A program made the translations under genes and the position numbers. From Solilutibacter tolerans (lineage in GTDB: Bacteria; Pseudomonadota; Gammaproteobacteria; Xanthomonadales; Xanthomonadaceae), in the NCBI RefSeq assembly GCF_900155935.1, contig NZ_FTLW01000004.1:62001-126000 (forward strand): a stretch of 64,000 nt of DNA. Reading direction: 5' to 3'. The notes beneath the pieces are model-generated. The model did not search any database and was not told where the DNA came from. It saw only the letters and a list, made by a program, of their open reading frames with translations. How positions within the stretch are numbered: position 1 is the first letter of the stretch; every line of letters begins with the position of its first letter. Positions 8,247 through 17,658 of this stretch are shown piece by piece.

Positions 8247-8909
8247 ATGCATGCTGGAGCTGCGGCTTTGACAGCCGACAACGACATCGATAGTTCCAAT
8301 GTCCCGATCGACGTGCTTGACCACGAGCTGGTACGTCGTGTGCAAGACGGCGAAACGACGGCGTTCGACTTGTTAGTGCGTCGCTACCAGCACCGCATCG
8401 TCGCGCTGGTCGCGCGCTATGTGGGCGATTGGTCGGAAGCGCAGGATGTGGCGCAGGAGGCGTTTATCCGCGCGTACCGGGCGATTGGCGGTTTCCGCGG
8501 TGATGCCCAGTTTTACACCTGGTTGCACCGGATCGCGGTCAATACCGCCAAGAACCATTTGGTGTCGATGAAGCGGCGTCCGCCGACCGCCGACATCGAC
8601 GCGATTGATGCCGAGCAATACGCCGGTGCGCTGCAGATGCGCGACACTGACACGCCAGAGCGCGAATTGCTGCGCCATGAAGTGGAACAAGCGGTGATGC
8701 AGGCGGTCAATGCATTGCCTAAGGAATTGCGATTGGCCATCACCCTGCGCGAGGTGGATGGCCTGTCTTACGACCAGATTGCCCTGCGACTGGACTGCCC
8801 GATCGGCACGGTGCGCTCACGCATATTCCGTGCCCGCGAGGCGATTGATCGTGACTTGCGTCCGCTCCTGGATGCGAAAGCCACATCGCGTGAACGAGGA
8901 CGTGCATGA
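8247..8909 (+). CDS. rpoE: RNA polymerase sigma factor RpoE (ECF, envelope stress)
   Basis: A 220-residue ECF sigma factor. Region 2 includes DLLVRRYQHRIVALVARYVG and the core-binding and -10 recognition stretch DVAQEAFIRAYRAIGGFRG..FYTWLHRIAVNTAKNHL. Region 4 has LREVDGLSYDQIALRLDCP and GTVRSRIFRARE. These are typical of RpoE/AlgU. It directs transcription of outer-membrane quality-control genes when released from RseA. The stop overlaps the rseA start (ATGA). The site at 8194-8221 suggests that it activates its own operon. ATG 8247 is the first start; a short non-conserved N-terminus precedes region 2. Confidence 0.95.
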   Translation: MHAGAAALTADNDIDSSNVPIDVLDHELVRRVQDGETTAFDLLVRRYQHRIVALVARYVGDWSEAQDVAQEAFIRAYRAIGGFRGDAQFYTWLHRIAVNTAKNHLVSMKRRPPTADIDAIDAEQYAGALQMRDTDTPERELLRHEVEQAVMQAVNALPKELRLAITLREVDGLSYDQIALRLDCPIGTVRSRIFRAREAIDRDLRPLLDAKATSRERGRA

Positions 8910-9793
8910 ACCCCAACGACACCCATCGCGAACAACTCTCCGCCCTTATCGACGGTGCGCTCGACGCCGACCAGAGCCGCTTCCTGCTGCGTCGGCTGCA
9001 GCACGATGGTGAACTGGCCGACCGCTTGTCGCGCTGGCAATTCGCGGGCGATGTCCTGCGCAAGCAGGCCGATGCGCCCGCGCCCGCCGGTTTTGCCAAG
9101 GCCATTGCCGCGCGCATCGCCGACGAGCCAATACCGATGATCGAGGGCGAGGGGGTGGGCCTGCCCGCGCGAGCAGTCGTGGTGAACGAAGTCGCCACGC
9201 GCACATCGGTCGCGCGTGGTGCGCGTTGGCGCTGGTTTGGTGGTGGCGCGATGGCCGCGTCGCTGGCCATTGCCAGCGTCCTGGCCTTGCGTCCCGATGC
9301 ACCGGCCGTGGCGCCAACTGATTACGCCGTCACCGAAGTAGCATCGCCCAGTACGCCCGTATCGTCGGGCGCGCAGCTGGCATCGACCACTGATATCGCC
9401 GCTTCTGCACCGATCACCGTGGCCGCAGCGTCGGTGCCCAGCCGTGAGCAAATCAACCCGGCCGCGACATCGACCAGCCCCATCCGCGCGAGTGGCACGG
9501 CGCGCGCACCTGTCCGCGTGGCGCGTGCTGCGCCTTCGCAAAAAACATCTGCACCTGTGCGTGAAGCTGAAATTGCCGCGCCTCGCGTGAGCCTTCCCGA
9601 AGCGTCGGCCGTGCGCACGGCGCAAGCGGAATCTGCGGGCAATACCAATCCGTTCCAGCCGCCTGCAGCCAAACCGTGGCCGCGCGCAGTACTCCCGAGC
9701 GCTGGCAATGGCACGTTCAACGCCAGCTTGAACAGTGATGCGTCGTATTTCCCGTTCGCGCCGCGCCGCGCGGAACCTGCCGACGAAGAGTAA
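8906..9793 (+). CDS. rseA: Sigma-E anti-sigma factor RseA-like
   Basis: A 295-residue protein beginning with an RseA N-terminal domain (REQLSALIDGALD..FLLRRLQHDGELADRLSRWQF), which binds and sequesters RpoE. One transmembrane segment lies near residues 112-132 (FGGGAMAASLAIASVLAL). The periplasmic part is long, low in complexity and rich in Ala, Pro, Thr and Ser. In the known pathway DegS-type and RseP proteases cleave the anti-sigma factor to release sigma-E. No rseB follows; the next gene is mucD, as in Xanthomonas. The ATG overlaps the rpoE stop, which fits a balanced sigma/anti-sigma ratio. Confidence 0.9.
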   Translation: MNPNDTHREQLSALIDGALDADQSRFLLRRLQHDGELADRLSRWQFAGDVLRKQADAPAPAGFAKAIAARIADEPIPMIEGEGVGLPARAVVVNEVATRTSVARGARWRWFGGGAMAASLAIASVLALRPDAPAVAPTDYAVTEVASPSTPVSSGAQLASTTDIAASAPITVAAASVPSREQINPAATSTSPIRASGTARAPVRVARAAPSQKTSAPVREAEIAAPRVSLPEASAVRTAQAESAGNTNPFQPPAAKPWPRAVLPSAGNGTFNASLNSDASYFPFAPRRAEPADEE

Positions 9794-9855
9794 TCGTTGG
9801 CGAGCTGGCTTCGCGCATCAACCAAAAAATTCCCTCAACGTCGAGATTTTTCCCG

Positions 9856-11349
9856 ATGAAGAAATTCCTGCATCCGCTCATGCTTGTTCCCCTCACTGCG
9901 GTAGCGACGGCCGGCATCGTGATGTTGCCTTCGGCCGATGCGCAACAAACCCCTGCCGCGGCACCAGCGCCCGAGCTGGTGACCGGGCTGCCAGACTTCA
10001 CCCGATTGGTGGATCGCGTCGAGCCGGGCGTCGTGCGCATCGAGGCCAAGATCGCTCCGCAACGCTCGACGCAAATGAGTGATGACCCGATGGCCGAAAT
10101 CTTCCGCCGCTTCGGTATGCCGATGCCGCCGGGGATGCAAGGCCCGCGGGGTCAGATGCCACAGGCACCGCGTGGCCTGTCGATGGGCACAGGCTTCCTG
10201 ATTTCCGGTGATGGCTATGTGCTGACCAATCACCACGTGGTCGACAACGCCGATGAAGTCACGGTCAAGCTAGCCGATAGTCGCGAGCTGAAAGCGAAAG
10301 TAATCGGCAGCGATGCGCAATCCGATGTCGCCTTGCTGAAAGTGGAAGGCAACAACCTGCCGGCGCTGCGCCTGGGTAATTCATCCGGTGTGCAAGCGGG
10401 GCAATGGGTGGTCGCAATTGGCTCGCCTTACGGCCTGGATCGCTCGGTGACGGCAGGTATCGTCAGTGCCATCGGGCGCAATACCGGTGGCGGACAGCAG
10501 TACGTGCCTTTCATTCAAACCGATGTCGCGATCAACCGCGGCAATTCGGGCGGCCCGCTGCTCAACACGCGCGGCGAGGTGGTCGGCATCAACTCGCAGA
10601 TCTTCAGCGTGTCCGGCGGCTACCAGGGCATCAGCTTCGCCATCCCGATCGACACGGCGATGAACGCGGTCGAGCAGCTCAAGAAAACCGGGCAAGTGCG
10701 GCGCGGGATGTTGGGCGTCAATATGAATCCCAATATCGATGCCGATCTCGCCCGTAGCTTGGGGTTGCCCGATAACCGTGGTGCCCTGGTCACCAATGTG
10801 CAGATAGGCAGTGGCGCGGCCAAGGCCGGCATCCAACCGGGCGATGTGATCCGCAGCTTCAACGGCTTGGCCGTCAGCGATGTGGGTGATGTGGCGCCGA
10901 TGGTCGGCGCGTTGCCACCGGGAGCGAAGGTGAAGCTGGGCGTGTGGCGGGATGGCCGCGAGCGCGATATCGATGTGGTGCTGGGTGAAGCCGAGACCGA
11001 GCGTGCATCCGCCTTCAATCGCGGTGGCGATGATCGCAGCGATGCCCCGCAAGCCCAGCCTTCAAGCGGTTTGCTGGGCTTGCGTATCGCCGAGCTGGAC
11101 CCGGATGACCGCCGCCAACTGAAGCTGGGTGCAAGCGAAGGCGTTGGTGTGACGGGTGTTGCATCCATGGCGGCGCGTGAGGCCGGCATCATGCCGGGCG
11201 ACGTGATCCTGGCCGTCGGGCGCACGCCGGTAGGCTCGGCCAAGGCGCTCGACTCCGCGTTGGCCGACGTCAAGCCGGGGCAGACGGTGATGTTGCGGCT
11301 CAGTGGCCGCGGCGGCCCACGCTTCGTCACCATCAAGGCCGGCGGTTGA
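9856..11349 (+). CDS. mucD: Periplasmic serine protease MucD (DegP/HtrA family)
   Basis: A 497-residue HtrA protease with a signal peptide (about residues 1-29, ending near SADAQ). The trypsin-like domain has the triad His127 (TNHHVV), Asp157 (SDVALL) and Ser231 (NRGNSGGPLL). Two PDZ domains follow, from about residues 275 and 400. It degrades or refolds damaged envelope proteins. Its place as third gene of the sigma-E operon is known in Pseudomonas and Xanthomonas. A flexible loop rich in Met, Pro and Gly (about residues 78-108) interrupts the N-terminal part, as in other DegP proteins. It begins 62 bp after rseA. Confidence 0.95.
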   Translation: MKKFLHPLMLVPLTAVATAGIVMLPSADAQQTPAAAPAPELVTGLPDFTRLVDRVEPGVVRIEAKIAPQRSTQMSDDPMAEIFRRFGMPMPPGMQGPRGQMPQAPRGLSMGTGFLISGDGYVLTNHHVVDNADEVTVKLADSRELKAKVIGSDAQSDVALLKVEGNNLPALRLGNSSGVQAGQWVVAIGSPYGLDRSVTAGIVSAIGRNTGGGQQYVPFIQTDVAINRGNSGGPLLNTRGEVVGINSQIFSVSGGYQGISFAIPIDTAMNAVEQLKKTGQVRRGMLGVNMNPNIDADLARSLGLPDNRGALVTNVQIGSGAAKAGIQPGDVIRSFNGLAVSDVGDVAPMVGALPPGAKVKLGVWRDGRERDIDVVLGEAETERASAFNRGGDDRSDAPQAQPSSGLLGLRIAELDPDDRRQLKLGASEGVGVTGVASMAAREAGIMPGDVILAVGRTPVGSAKALDSALADVKPGQTVMLRLSGRGGPRFVTIKAGG

Positions 11350-11387
11350 TCGCCTGACTCGGCGATATTGCTTGGTTTCCGGTATGA

Positions 11388-11472
11388 CCGGCCCGGCCGT
11401 CGCGGCACGGGCCGGCGTGCGATAATGATGGGCTGAATTCACGTAGGGCCGCATGGGCGGCTAATTGCCGCC
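11388..11472 (+). promoter_or_regulatory. mucD-lepA intergenic region with two hairpins and a -10-like box
   Basis: CCGGCCCG (11388-11395) and CGGGCCGG (11408-11415) form an inverted repeat with a 12-base loop and no following T tract. GATAAT at 11421-11426 is a candidate -10. GGCGGC (11456-11461) and GCCGCC (11467-11472) form a second hairpin ending one base before the likely lepA ATG, where a ribosome-binding site would normally lie. Confidence 0.45.
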
Positions 11473-11473
11473 A

Positions 11474-13291
11474 ATGTCGTCCGAAATCCCCGCCAGCATG
11501 CGGAACATCCGCAACTTCTCGATCATCGCGCACGTTGACCACGGCAAGTCGACGCTGGCCGACCGCATCATTCAATTGTGTGGCGGCCTGCAGGACCGCG
11601 AGATGGAAGCCCAGGTGCTCGACAGCAACCCTATCGAGCGCGAGCGCGGCATCACCATCAAGGCGCAGTCCGTCTCGCTGCCGTATACCGCGAAGGACGG
11701 CCACACCTACCAGCTCAACTTCATCGACACCCCCGGCCACGTCGACTTCAGTTACGAAGTCAGCCGCTCGCTGGCGGCGTGCGAAGGCGCACTGCTGGTG
11801 GTGGATGCCGCGCAAGGCGTGGAAGCGCAATCCGTCGCCAACTGCTACACCGCAGTGGAGCAGGGGCTGGAAGTGATTCCGGTCATCAACAAGATCGACT
11901 TGCCGACGGCCGACATTGATCGTGCCAAGGGCGAGATCGAGGCGGTCATCGGCATCGACGCGGAAGACGCCGTGCCGATCAGCGCCAAGACCGGTCTGAA
12001 CGTGGTCGACGTGCTGGAAGCGATCGTGCATCGCATCCCGCCGCCCAGCCCGCGTGACACCGACAAGCTGCAGGCGCTGATCATCGACTCGTGGTTCGAC
12101 AATTACCTGGGCGTCGTTTCGCTGGTGCGCGTGATGCAGGGTGAGATCGTGCCTGGGCAGAAGATGCTGGTGATGTCGACCGGTCGCGCGCATCAGGTCG
12201 ATGCCGTCGGCGTGTTCACCCCCAAGCGCAAGGTGCTGAAATCACTCAAGGCCGGTGAAGTGGGCTGGATCACCGCCTCGATCAAGGACGTGCATGGCGC
12301 GCCTGTCGGCGACACGCTGACCCTGGCCGCCGACCCTGCCCCCAAGCCGTTGCCCGGCTTCCAGGAAATGCAGCCGCGCGTGTTTGCCGGGCTGTTTCCG
12401 GTCGATGCCGAGGATTACCCAGACCTGCGTGAAGCCCTCGAAAAGCTGCGTTTGAACGATGCCGCCCTGCGCTTCGAGCCGGAAAGCTCGGAGGCGATGG
12501 GCTTCGGTTTCCGCTGCGGCTTCCTCGGCATGCTGCACATGGAGATCGTGCAGGAGCGGCTGGAGCGCGAATACAACCTCAACCTCATCAGCACCGCGCC
12601 GACCGTCGTGTATGAAGTGCTGAAGACCGACGGCACGGTGATGCCGCTCGACAACCCGGCCAAACTGCCGGTGGCGAACATGGTCGAGGAAATTCGCGAG
12701 CCAATCATCCGCGCCAACATCCTCACGCCGCCGGACTACGTCGGCAACGTGATCAAGCTGTGCGAAGAAAAGCGCGGCATGCAGATCGGCATCACCTACA
12801 TGGGCAACCAGGTGCAGATCAGCTATGAACTGCCGATGGCCGAAGTGGTGCTGGATTTCTTCGACAAACTGAAGTCGGTGAGTCGCGGTTATGCGTCGCT
12901 GGACTATCACTTCGTCCGTTTCGAAGCCGGTCCGTTCGTGCGCGTGGATACGCTCATCAATGGAGACAAGGTGGATGCGTTGTCGATCATCGTGCATCGC
13001 CAATACGCGGACCGTCGCGGTCGCGAGCTGACCGAAAAGATGAAAGACCTCATTCCACGGCAGATGTTCGATGTCGCGATCCAGGCAGCGGTCGGTAGCC
13101 AGATCATCGCCCGCACCACGGTCAAGGCGCTGCGCAAGAACGTCCTGGCCAAATGTTACGGTGGCGACGCTTCGCGCAAGAAGAAGCTGCTGGAGAAGCA
13201 GAAGGAAGGCAAGAAGCGGATGAAGCAGGTGGGACGCGTGGAAATTCCACAGGAAGCCTTCCTCGCCGTTTTGCAGGTCGACAACAAGTAA
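11474..13291 (+). CDS. lepA: Elongation factor 4 (LepA)
   Basis: A translational GTPase of 605 residues that acts on stalled or mistranslocated ribosomes. G motifs: AHVDHGKST (G1), RGITIKAQ (G2), DTPGHVDF (G3), NKIDLP (G4), SAKTG (G5). The LepA-specific C-terminal domain contains [23 protein letters not shown], split here by family convention. ATG 11474 is preferred over the in-frame TTG 11465 because related proteins start close to [15 protein letters not shown] 11498 is a further option. No clear Shine-Dalgarno is visible, and a hairpin covers its usual position. The lepA-lepB order is widespread. Confidence 0.95.
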   Translation: MSSEIPASMRNIRNFSIIAHVDHGKSTLADRIIQLCGGLQDREMEAQVLDSNPIERERGITIKAQSVSLPYTAKDGHTYQLNFIDTPGHVDFSYEVSRSLAACEGALLVVDAAQGVEAQSVANCYTAVEQGLEVIPVINKIDLPTADIDRAKGEIEAVIGIDAEDAVPISAKTGLNVVDVLEAIVHRIPPPSPRDTDKLQALIIDSWFDNYLGVVSLVRVMQGEIVPGQKMLVMSTGRAHQVDAVGVFTPKRKVLKSLKAGEVGWITASIKDVHGAPVGDTLTLAADPAPKPLPGFQEMQPRVFAGLFPVDAEDYPDLREALEKLRLNDAALRFEPESSEAMGFGFRCGFLGMLHMEIVQERLEREYNLNLISTAPTVVYEVLKTDGTVMPLDNPAKLPVANMVEEIREPIIRANILTPPDYVGNVIKLCEEKRGMQIGITYMGNQVQISYELPMAEVVLDFFDKLKSVSRGYASLDYHFVRFEAGPFVRVDTLINGDKVDALSIIVHRQYADRRGRELTEKMKDLIPRQMFDVAIQAAVGSQIIARTTVKALRKNVLAKCYGGDASRKKKLLEKQKEGKKRMKQVGRVEIPQEAFLAVLQVDNK

Positions 13292-13330
13292 TATCGCTGG
13301 CGCGCGACGCCGCAATCACAAGGAACACGC

Positions 13331-14128
13331 ATGCGCTGGTTCGAAATTCTCCTGGTCACCCTGACCCTGCTTTCCGGCTTGTTGTGGGCACTGGATCGCT
13401 GGCACCTGCGTCGCCGCCGCGAGCAGGCAGGCTTTCTCGCGCGTGACGAAATTCCTTGGTATATCGACTATGCCAATGCCTTCTTTCCGGTGCTGTTGGC
13501 GATTCTGATCCTGCGCAGTTTCATCGCCGAACCATTTCGCATCCCGACCGGTTCGATGATCCCGACCCTCAAGATCGGTGATTTCATCCTGGTCAACAAA
13601 TTCGCCTATGGCCTGCGCCTGCCGATCACCAATACCAAGATCGTGCCGATTGGCTTGCCCGAACGCGGTGATGTCGCCGTGTTCAAGTACCCGGGCATGG
13701 GCCCGGATGATCCGGACAAGGGCGTGGACTTCGTCAAGCGCGTGATCGGCTTGCCTGGCGACAAGGTGAGCTACCACCGTGGCGTGGTGTCGATCAACGG
13801 CGAGCCGCTCAAATACCAGGTTGAGGCGCAGCAAGAGATAGGCAACGGCACCGAGCAGTACGGCATGCCGGGCGTGGTCGCGTGGGAGCAGTTGGGCGAG
13901 CATCGTCACTTGGTCCAGAACTACGTGCAGTCGTTGGAAGTCGGGAACCAGGGCGATGGTGAGTTCGAGGTGCCAGCCGGACAGTATCTGGTGATGGGGG
14001 ACAACCGCGACAACAGTCTTGATGGACGGTTCTGGGGCATGCTCCCCGAAGCCAATTTGCGCGGCAAGGCCTTCCTGATCTGGATGAATTTCAAGGATCT
14101 CTCGCGCATCGGCGACCGTATCCCGTAA
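13331..14128 (+). CDS. lepB: Signal peptidase I
   Basis: A membrane serine protease of 265 residues that removes Sec and Tat signal peptides. Two N-terminal transmembrane segments lie near residues 4-20 and 48-64. The catalytic Ser75 is in IPTGSMIPTL and the general-base Lys136 in DFVKRVIGLPGD; the MGDNRDNSLDGRFWG box follows. An AGGAA lies seven bases before the ATG. It is located between lepA and a small DUF4845 gene, in the usual gammaproteobacterial order. Confidence 0.96.
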   Translation: MRWFEILLVTLTLLSGLLWALDRWHLRRRREQAGFLARDEIPWYIDYANAFFPVLLAILILRSFIAEPFRIPTGSMIPTLKIGDFILVNKFAYGLRLPITNTKIVPIGLPERGDVAVFKYPGMGPDDPDKGVDFVKRVIGLPGDKVSYHRGVVSINGEPLKYQVEAQQEIGNGTEQYGMPGVVAWEQLGEHRHLVQNYVQSLEVGNQGDGEFEVPAGQYLVMGDNRDNSLDGRFWGMLPEANLRGKAFLIWMNFKDLSRIGDRIP

Positions 14129-14188
14129 GCTTCGCCAAGGCGCAAGCCTGCGCCCAACCAGACGACATCCTCGAGGGGAGGAGTGATG

Positions 14189-14566
14189 ATGAAACAGAAT
14201 CAAAAAGGCGTGTCCTTGACCGGTTTCCTGGTGCTTCTGGCCGTGGTCGGCTTCGCGCTGTTCATCGGCATGAAGTTGTTCCCGATGTACCAGGAGTATT
14301 GGGGCGTGCAACGAGCACTCAAAAACTTGGCGAATTCTTCTTCGCAATCTGTTGCCGAGCAGGGCGGGGTGAAAACGGCTTTGATTCGATCGATGAGAGT
14401 CGGGTACGTGACTAGCGTTGAGCCCCAGCACATCAAAATTGAACGTGGTAGTAACGGAACCGTGGTCAGCATCGATTACGAAGTTCGTAAACCCTTGGTT
14501 TACAACCTTGATGTTGTTGGCAAGTTTAGTGCCAAGGAAACCATCAGCAGCAATAGTGCAGAGTAA
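14189..14566 (+). CDS. DUF4845 small membrane protein
   Basis: A 125-residue protein with one N-terminal membrane segment ([20 protein letters not shown]) and a soluble C-terminal part of unknown function. The position between lepB and rnc and the N-terminal sequence identify the DUF4845 family. The beginning resembles a type IV pilin leader (KGVSLTGFL), but no canonical GFTLIE cleavage motif is present. The start was chosen from a strong AGGAG at 14179-14183; ATG 14186 and GTG 14183 lie too close to it. The 3' end overlaps rnc by 11 bases. Confidence 0.85.
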   Translation: MKQNQKGVSLTGFLVLLAVVGFALFIGMKLFPMYQEYWGVQRALKNLANSSSQSVAEQGGVKTALIRSMRVGYVTSVEPQHIKIERGSNGTVVSIDYEVRKPLVYNLDVVGKFSAKETISSNSAE

Positions 14567-15218
14567 TAAAATCGAGCACGCATTCCACGACGCAGACCTG
14601 CTGACGCAGGCGCTGACGCATCGGAGTGCAGGCCAGCCGCATAACGAGCGGCTGGAATTTTTGGGCGATGCCATCGTCAATCTGTTGGCTGCCGAGGCGT
14701 TGTACGCGGCTTGGCCAAAAGCAGACGAAGGCACGCTGACCCGTGCCCGCACCGAGCTGGTGCGAGAGTCGGCTTTGGCAGGCATCGCGCGAACGCTGGA
14801 ATTGGGGCAACTGCTGCGGATGGGACCCGGTGAAATGAAATCCGGCGGCCACCGTCGCGACTCGATCCTGGCCGATGCAGTCGAAGCCGTGGTGGGCGCC
14901 ATCTACCTGGATGCGGGATTGGACGCCTGTCGAACGGTGGCCATGCCCTGGTTCGAGCCCTTGATTGCTGCCTTGCCGCCGCCCAACAAAATAGGCAAGG
15001 ATGCCAAGACCGCACTGCAGGAATGGTTGCAGGCACGTGGGCGCCCTTTGCCGGCATACGAATTGCTGGCTGAATCCGGTGAAGAGCACGCTCGCCATTT
15101 CGAAGTGGCCTGCCGCATCGCATCATTGGCACTACAAACGCAGGGCCAAGGCAGCTCACGCCGTGCGGCGGAGCAACAAGCCGCGGCCACGATGTTAGCC
15201 TTGCTGGAACAAGGCTGA
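14556..15218 (+). CDS. rnc: Ribonuclease III
   Basis: Double-strand-specific endoribonuclease for rRNA and mRNA processing, about 220 residues. The catalytic motif [21 protein letters not shown] and the second acidic cluster [18 protein letters not shown] are intact. The C-terminal dsRBD starts near [14 protein letters not shown]. The start is taken as GTG 14556, inside the end of the DUF4845 gene. The longer frame from 14418 would only add residues that read through DUF4845 in another frame. Operon with lepB and era. Confidence 0.93.
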   Translation: MQSNKIEHAFHDADLLTQALTHRSAGQPHNERLEFLGDAIVNLLAAEALYAAWPKADEGTLTRARTELVRESALAGIARTLELGQLLRMGPGEMKSGGHRRDSILADAVEAVVGAIYLDAGLDACRTVAMPWFEPLIAALPPPNKIGKDAKTALQEWLQARGRPLPAYELLAESGEEHARHFEVACRIASLALQTQGQGSSRRAAEQQAAATMLALLEQG

Positions 15219-15243
15219 TCACATTCCCCGACGGCGCCTCGCC

Positions 15244-15249
15244 TACAAT
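15244..15249 (+). promoter_or_regulatory. -10-like box, six bases before the era ATG
   Basis: TACAAT (15244-15249) is followed by exactly six bases and then ATG 15256. Transcription would start at or next to the A of the start codon, giving a leaderless mRNA. No clear -35 and no Shine-Dalgarno are visible. Confidence 0.45.
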
Positions 15250-15255
15250 GCAGGC

Positions 15256-16152
15256 ATGAGCGATCAACCTTATCGAGCCGGCCACGTCGCCGTCATCGGC
15301 CGTCCCAATGTCGGCAAATCAACACTGATCAATGGCCTGGTCGGCACCAAGGTCAGCATCACCTCGGACCGCCCGCAGACCACGCGGCATCGCATGCTGG
15401 GTATCGCCAGTTTCGACAAAGGGCAGCTGGTGTTGGTTGACACGCCCGGCATCCATGGCGCGCAGAACAAGGCGATGAGTCGTGTGCTCAATCGGGCGGC
15501 GCGCGGTGCGCTGGAAGGTGTGGATGCCGCGATGCTGGTGGTTGAAGCTGGCCGTTGGGACGAAGAGGACCAGATGGCCTTCGATGCCCTCAAGCAGGCC
15601 AAAGTGCCCGTGGTTTTGGTAGTCAACAAAGTTGATCGCCTACGCGAGAAGGGCGATCTGCTGCCTTATTTGAGCAAAGTGACCGAAGGCCGTGATTTTG
15701 CCGCAGTGCATCCGATATCGGCAGTGAAGCGCCAAGGATTGGAGCCATTGGTCGATACCTTGCTGCCGCTGATGCCAGAGCAACCCGCGCTGTATGACGT
15801 GGACGATGTCACCGACCGCAGCATGCGCTTCCTTGCCGCCGAGTTCGTACGCGAGCAGTTGATGCGCCAACTGGGTGCGGAGCTTCCGTATGCGGCTGCT
15901 GTGGAGATCGAAAAGTTCGAGGAAGACGGCGCGATGTTCCGCATCGGCGCGGTGATATGGGTTGAGCGCGACAGCCAGAAGGCGATTGTCATCGGCAAGG
16001 GCGGGGCTCGGCTGCGCAGTATCGGCACCAAGGCGCGCGAGCAGATGGAGAAACTCTTCGGCCGCAAGATCTTCCTGGAGACTTGGGTGCGGGTGCGTCA
16101 AGGTTGGTCCAATGATGAGGCTGCGCTTCGCGCATTGGGCTATAGCGAGTGA
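15256..16152 (+). CDS. era: GTPase Era
   Basis: An essential GTPase for 30S assembly and 16S rRNA maturation, 298 residues. G1 [10 protein letters not shown]3 DTPGIHG and G4 NKVDRL are present. The C-terminal KH domain holds [20 protein letters not shown], the RNA-binding loop. It follows rnc by 37 bp and precedes recO, as in most proteobacteria. A separate promoter may lie at 15244, which would let era be transcribed independently of rnc, possibly as a leaderless message. Confidence 0.97.
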   Translation: MSDQPYRAGHVAVIGRPNVGKSTLINGLVGTKVSITSDRPQTTRHRMLGIASFDKGQLVLVDTPGIHGAQNKAMSRVLNRAARGALEGVDAAMLVVEAGRWDEEDQMAFDALKQAKVPVVLVVNKVDRLREKGDLLPYLSKVTEGRDFAAVHPISAVKRQGLEPLVDTLLPLMPEQPALYDVDDVTDRSMRFLAAEFVREQLMRQLGAELPYAAAVEIEKFEEDGAMFRIGAVIWVERDSQKAIVIGKGGARLRSIGTKAREQMEKLFGRKIFLETWVRVRQGWSNDEAALRALGYSE

Positions 16153-16181
16153 GATCGCCTGGTTAACATCGTCATCGTCTG

Positions 16182-16922
16182 ATGCAGATCACCAGCGAGT
16201 CCGCCTACGTCCTGCATGCACGCGCCTGGCGAGAGACCAGCTTGGTGGTCGAAGTTCTCTGCGCCGACCATGGTCGCGTGGGCTTGGTGGCGCGTGGTGT
16301 ATCCACACCCAAGCGGCATCCGCTAAGGGCTGCATTGCAGCCCTTGCAATGCATCCGCCTGGAGGCCGTGCAACGTGGTGAGTTGGCGACACTGCGTAGC
16401 GCCGAGGCCATCGACACAGCGCCGCGCTTGTCGGGCGAGGGTGCATTGGCCGGCTTCTATCTGAACGAACTCACCTTGCGTTTGTCACCGCGCATGGATC
16501 CGTTGCCCACCCTGCACGCAGCCTATGCCCGCACCCGCGATTTACTGGGCGAACCGCCAAGATCACTTGCCTGGGCGCTGCGTTGTTACGAGCGCGATTT
16601 GCTGGAAGCCATCGGCTTCGGATTTGACTGGCATGTGGATGGGGATGGCGTCGCCATCGACCCGGCGGCGCGTTACCGGTTGGATGCCGAGCATGGACCG
16701 CGACGTCTGTTGCATGATCGTGGCAGCAGTGATCGCAGTGATGCCGCGACCGGTGCGGCCTTGCTGGGATTAGCGGGTGATCACCCGCCAGCCGATGAAG
16801 ACTTACTCAGCCTGCGTCGTCCGATGCGCGTCCTGCTGGCCCACCATCTGGGTGGGCGCGGCCTGAAATCATGGGAGATGGCGGCGCAGTTGAGACGGCT
16901 TCAGCCAGCCACCAACGGCTGA
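16182..16922 (+). CDS. recO: DNA repair protein RecO
   Basis: A recombination mediator that works with RecF and RecR to load RecA, 246 residues. The N-terminal OB fold begins with [33 protein letters not shown], given here in parts only as the first 20 or so residues. The C-terminal helical part ends in [18 protein letters not shown]. No zinc cysteines are seen, as in several proteobacterial RecO proteins. A TAACAT box lies 12 bases before the ATG. It is the last gene of the lepA-recO block and converges on the receiver-Hpt gene only 12 bp away. Confidence 0.93.
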   Translation: MQITSESAYVLHARAWRETSLVVEVLCADHGRVGLVARGVSTPKRHPLRAALQPLQCIRLEAVQRGELATLRSAEAIDTAPRLSGEGALAGFYLNELTLRLSPRMDPLPTLHAAYARTRDLLGEPPRSLAWALRCYERDLLEAIGFGFDWHVDGDGVAIDPAARYRLDAEHGPRRLLHDRGSSDRSDAATGAALLGLAGDHPPADEDLLSLRRPMRVLLAHHLGGRGLKSWEMAAQLRRLQPATNG

Positions 16923-16934
16923 TAAATCGAGCCA

Positions 16935-17624
16935 TCACGCCTTCGCGCGCGCTGGATCGAGTGTGTGGCCCACGGCCTCATCGAAATGCGCAAGCGCATC
17001 CATATCCGACACATTCGCATGCAGGTCATCAACCGCCCGTCGAATCCGCCCAGCGCCAACGAAACCGCAGCTCGCCTTTAATTTGTGCAGCTCGGCACGG
17101 GCGGCATCGGCATCCCCGGCATCCAGAGCGGCATGGATCGCGAGGGATTGCCTGGGCAATTCCGCAATGAACAGTGCGCGCAAGGATGCCACCGCCTCCA
17201 CGTTCCCATTAAGGGCTCGCAACGCGCCATCATCGTCCCATGTCGATGTTTGTCCGCTATCCCCCAGGCATTGACGGATCGCTTGTTGCCATGCATCCAC
17301 CGGCAACGGTTTGCTGACAACGTCATCAAAGCCAAGGGCGCGCAATGCGGCCAACTCCTCTGGCAATTGGGATGCCGTGTGGGCCAAGGCACGAGGGGGC
17401 GGGGATGCGAGCGTTTCCCGCAAACGCGACAACAGCTCCGCGCCACTGCCGTCAGGCAGGTTGGCGTCGATCAACCACGCGTCGTATCGATGCCGCGAGG
17501 CCAGCGCAAACGCTTCGGCCAAATTGGCTGCGCAGTCGACTTCCGCGGGTAGCGCGCGCGCAGCCTCACCCAGATAGGCCAGGCTGACCGGGTCATCCTC
17601 AACCAGCAGCAGGCGTGGATTCAT
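16935..17624 (-). CDS. Receiver-Hpt two-domain signalling protein
   Basis: A 229-residue protein with an N-terminal CheY-like receiver: acidic pocket Glu9/Asp10, phosphoacceptor Asp53 in LIDANLPDG, and Lys105 in SKPLP. A C-terminal Hpt domain carries the phosphotransfer His180 in ELHKLKASCGF. It has no DNA-binding or enzymatic output domain, so it probably acts as a phosphorelay intermediate between a hybrid kinase and another regulator. Neither partner is nearby. ATG 17624 is chosen because it begins directly before the receiver; ATG 17639 is possible. It is divergent from ydbH with about 34 bp between starts. Confidence 0.88.
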   Translation of the reverse strand: MNPRLLLVEDDPVSLAYLGEAARALPAEVDCAANLAEAFALASRHRYDAWLIDANLPDGSGAELLSRLRETLASPPPRALAHTASQLPEELAALRALGFDDVVSKPLPVDAWQQAIRQCLGDSGQTSTWDDDGALRALNGNVEAVASLRALFIAELPRQSLAIHAALDAGDADAARAELHKLKASCGFVGAGRIRRAVDDLHANVSDMDALAHFDEAVGHTLDPARAKA

Positions 17625-17658
17625 TCCACTATCGCGCATCGTCCTTATCCTTAGGCGC

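Noticed and set aside
9717-9793. Missing rseB after rseA considered a deletion
   Set aside because: The rpoE-rseA-mucD order without rseB is already known in Xanthomonas; no gene remnant is seen.
13316-14902. 528-codon open frame on the minus strand
   Set aside because: It is antisense to lepB, DUF4845 and rnc, all with intact motifs. No recognisable protein features.
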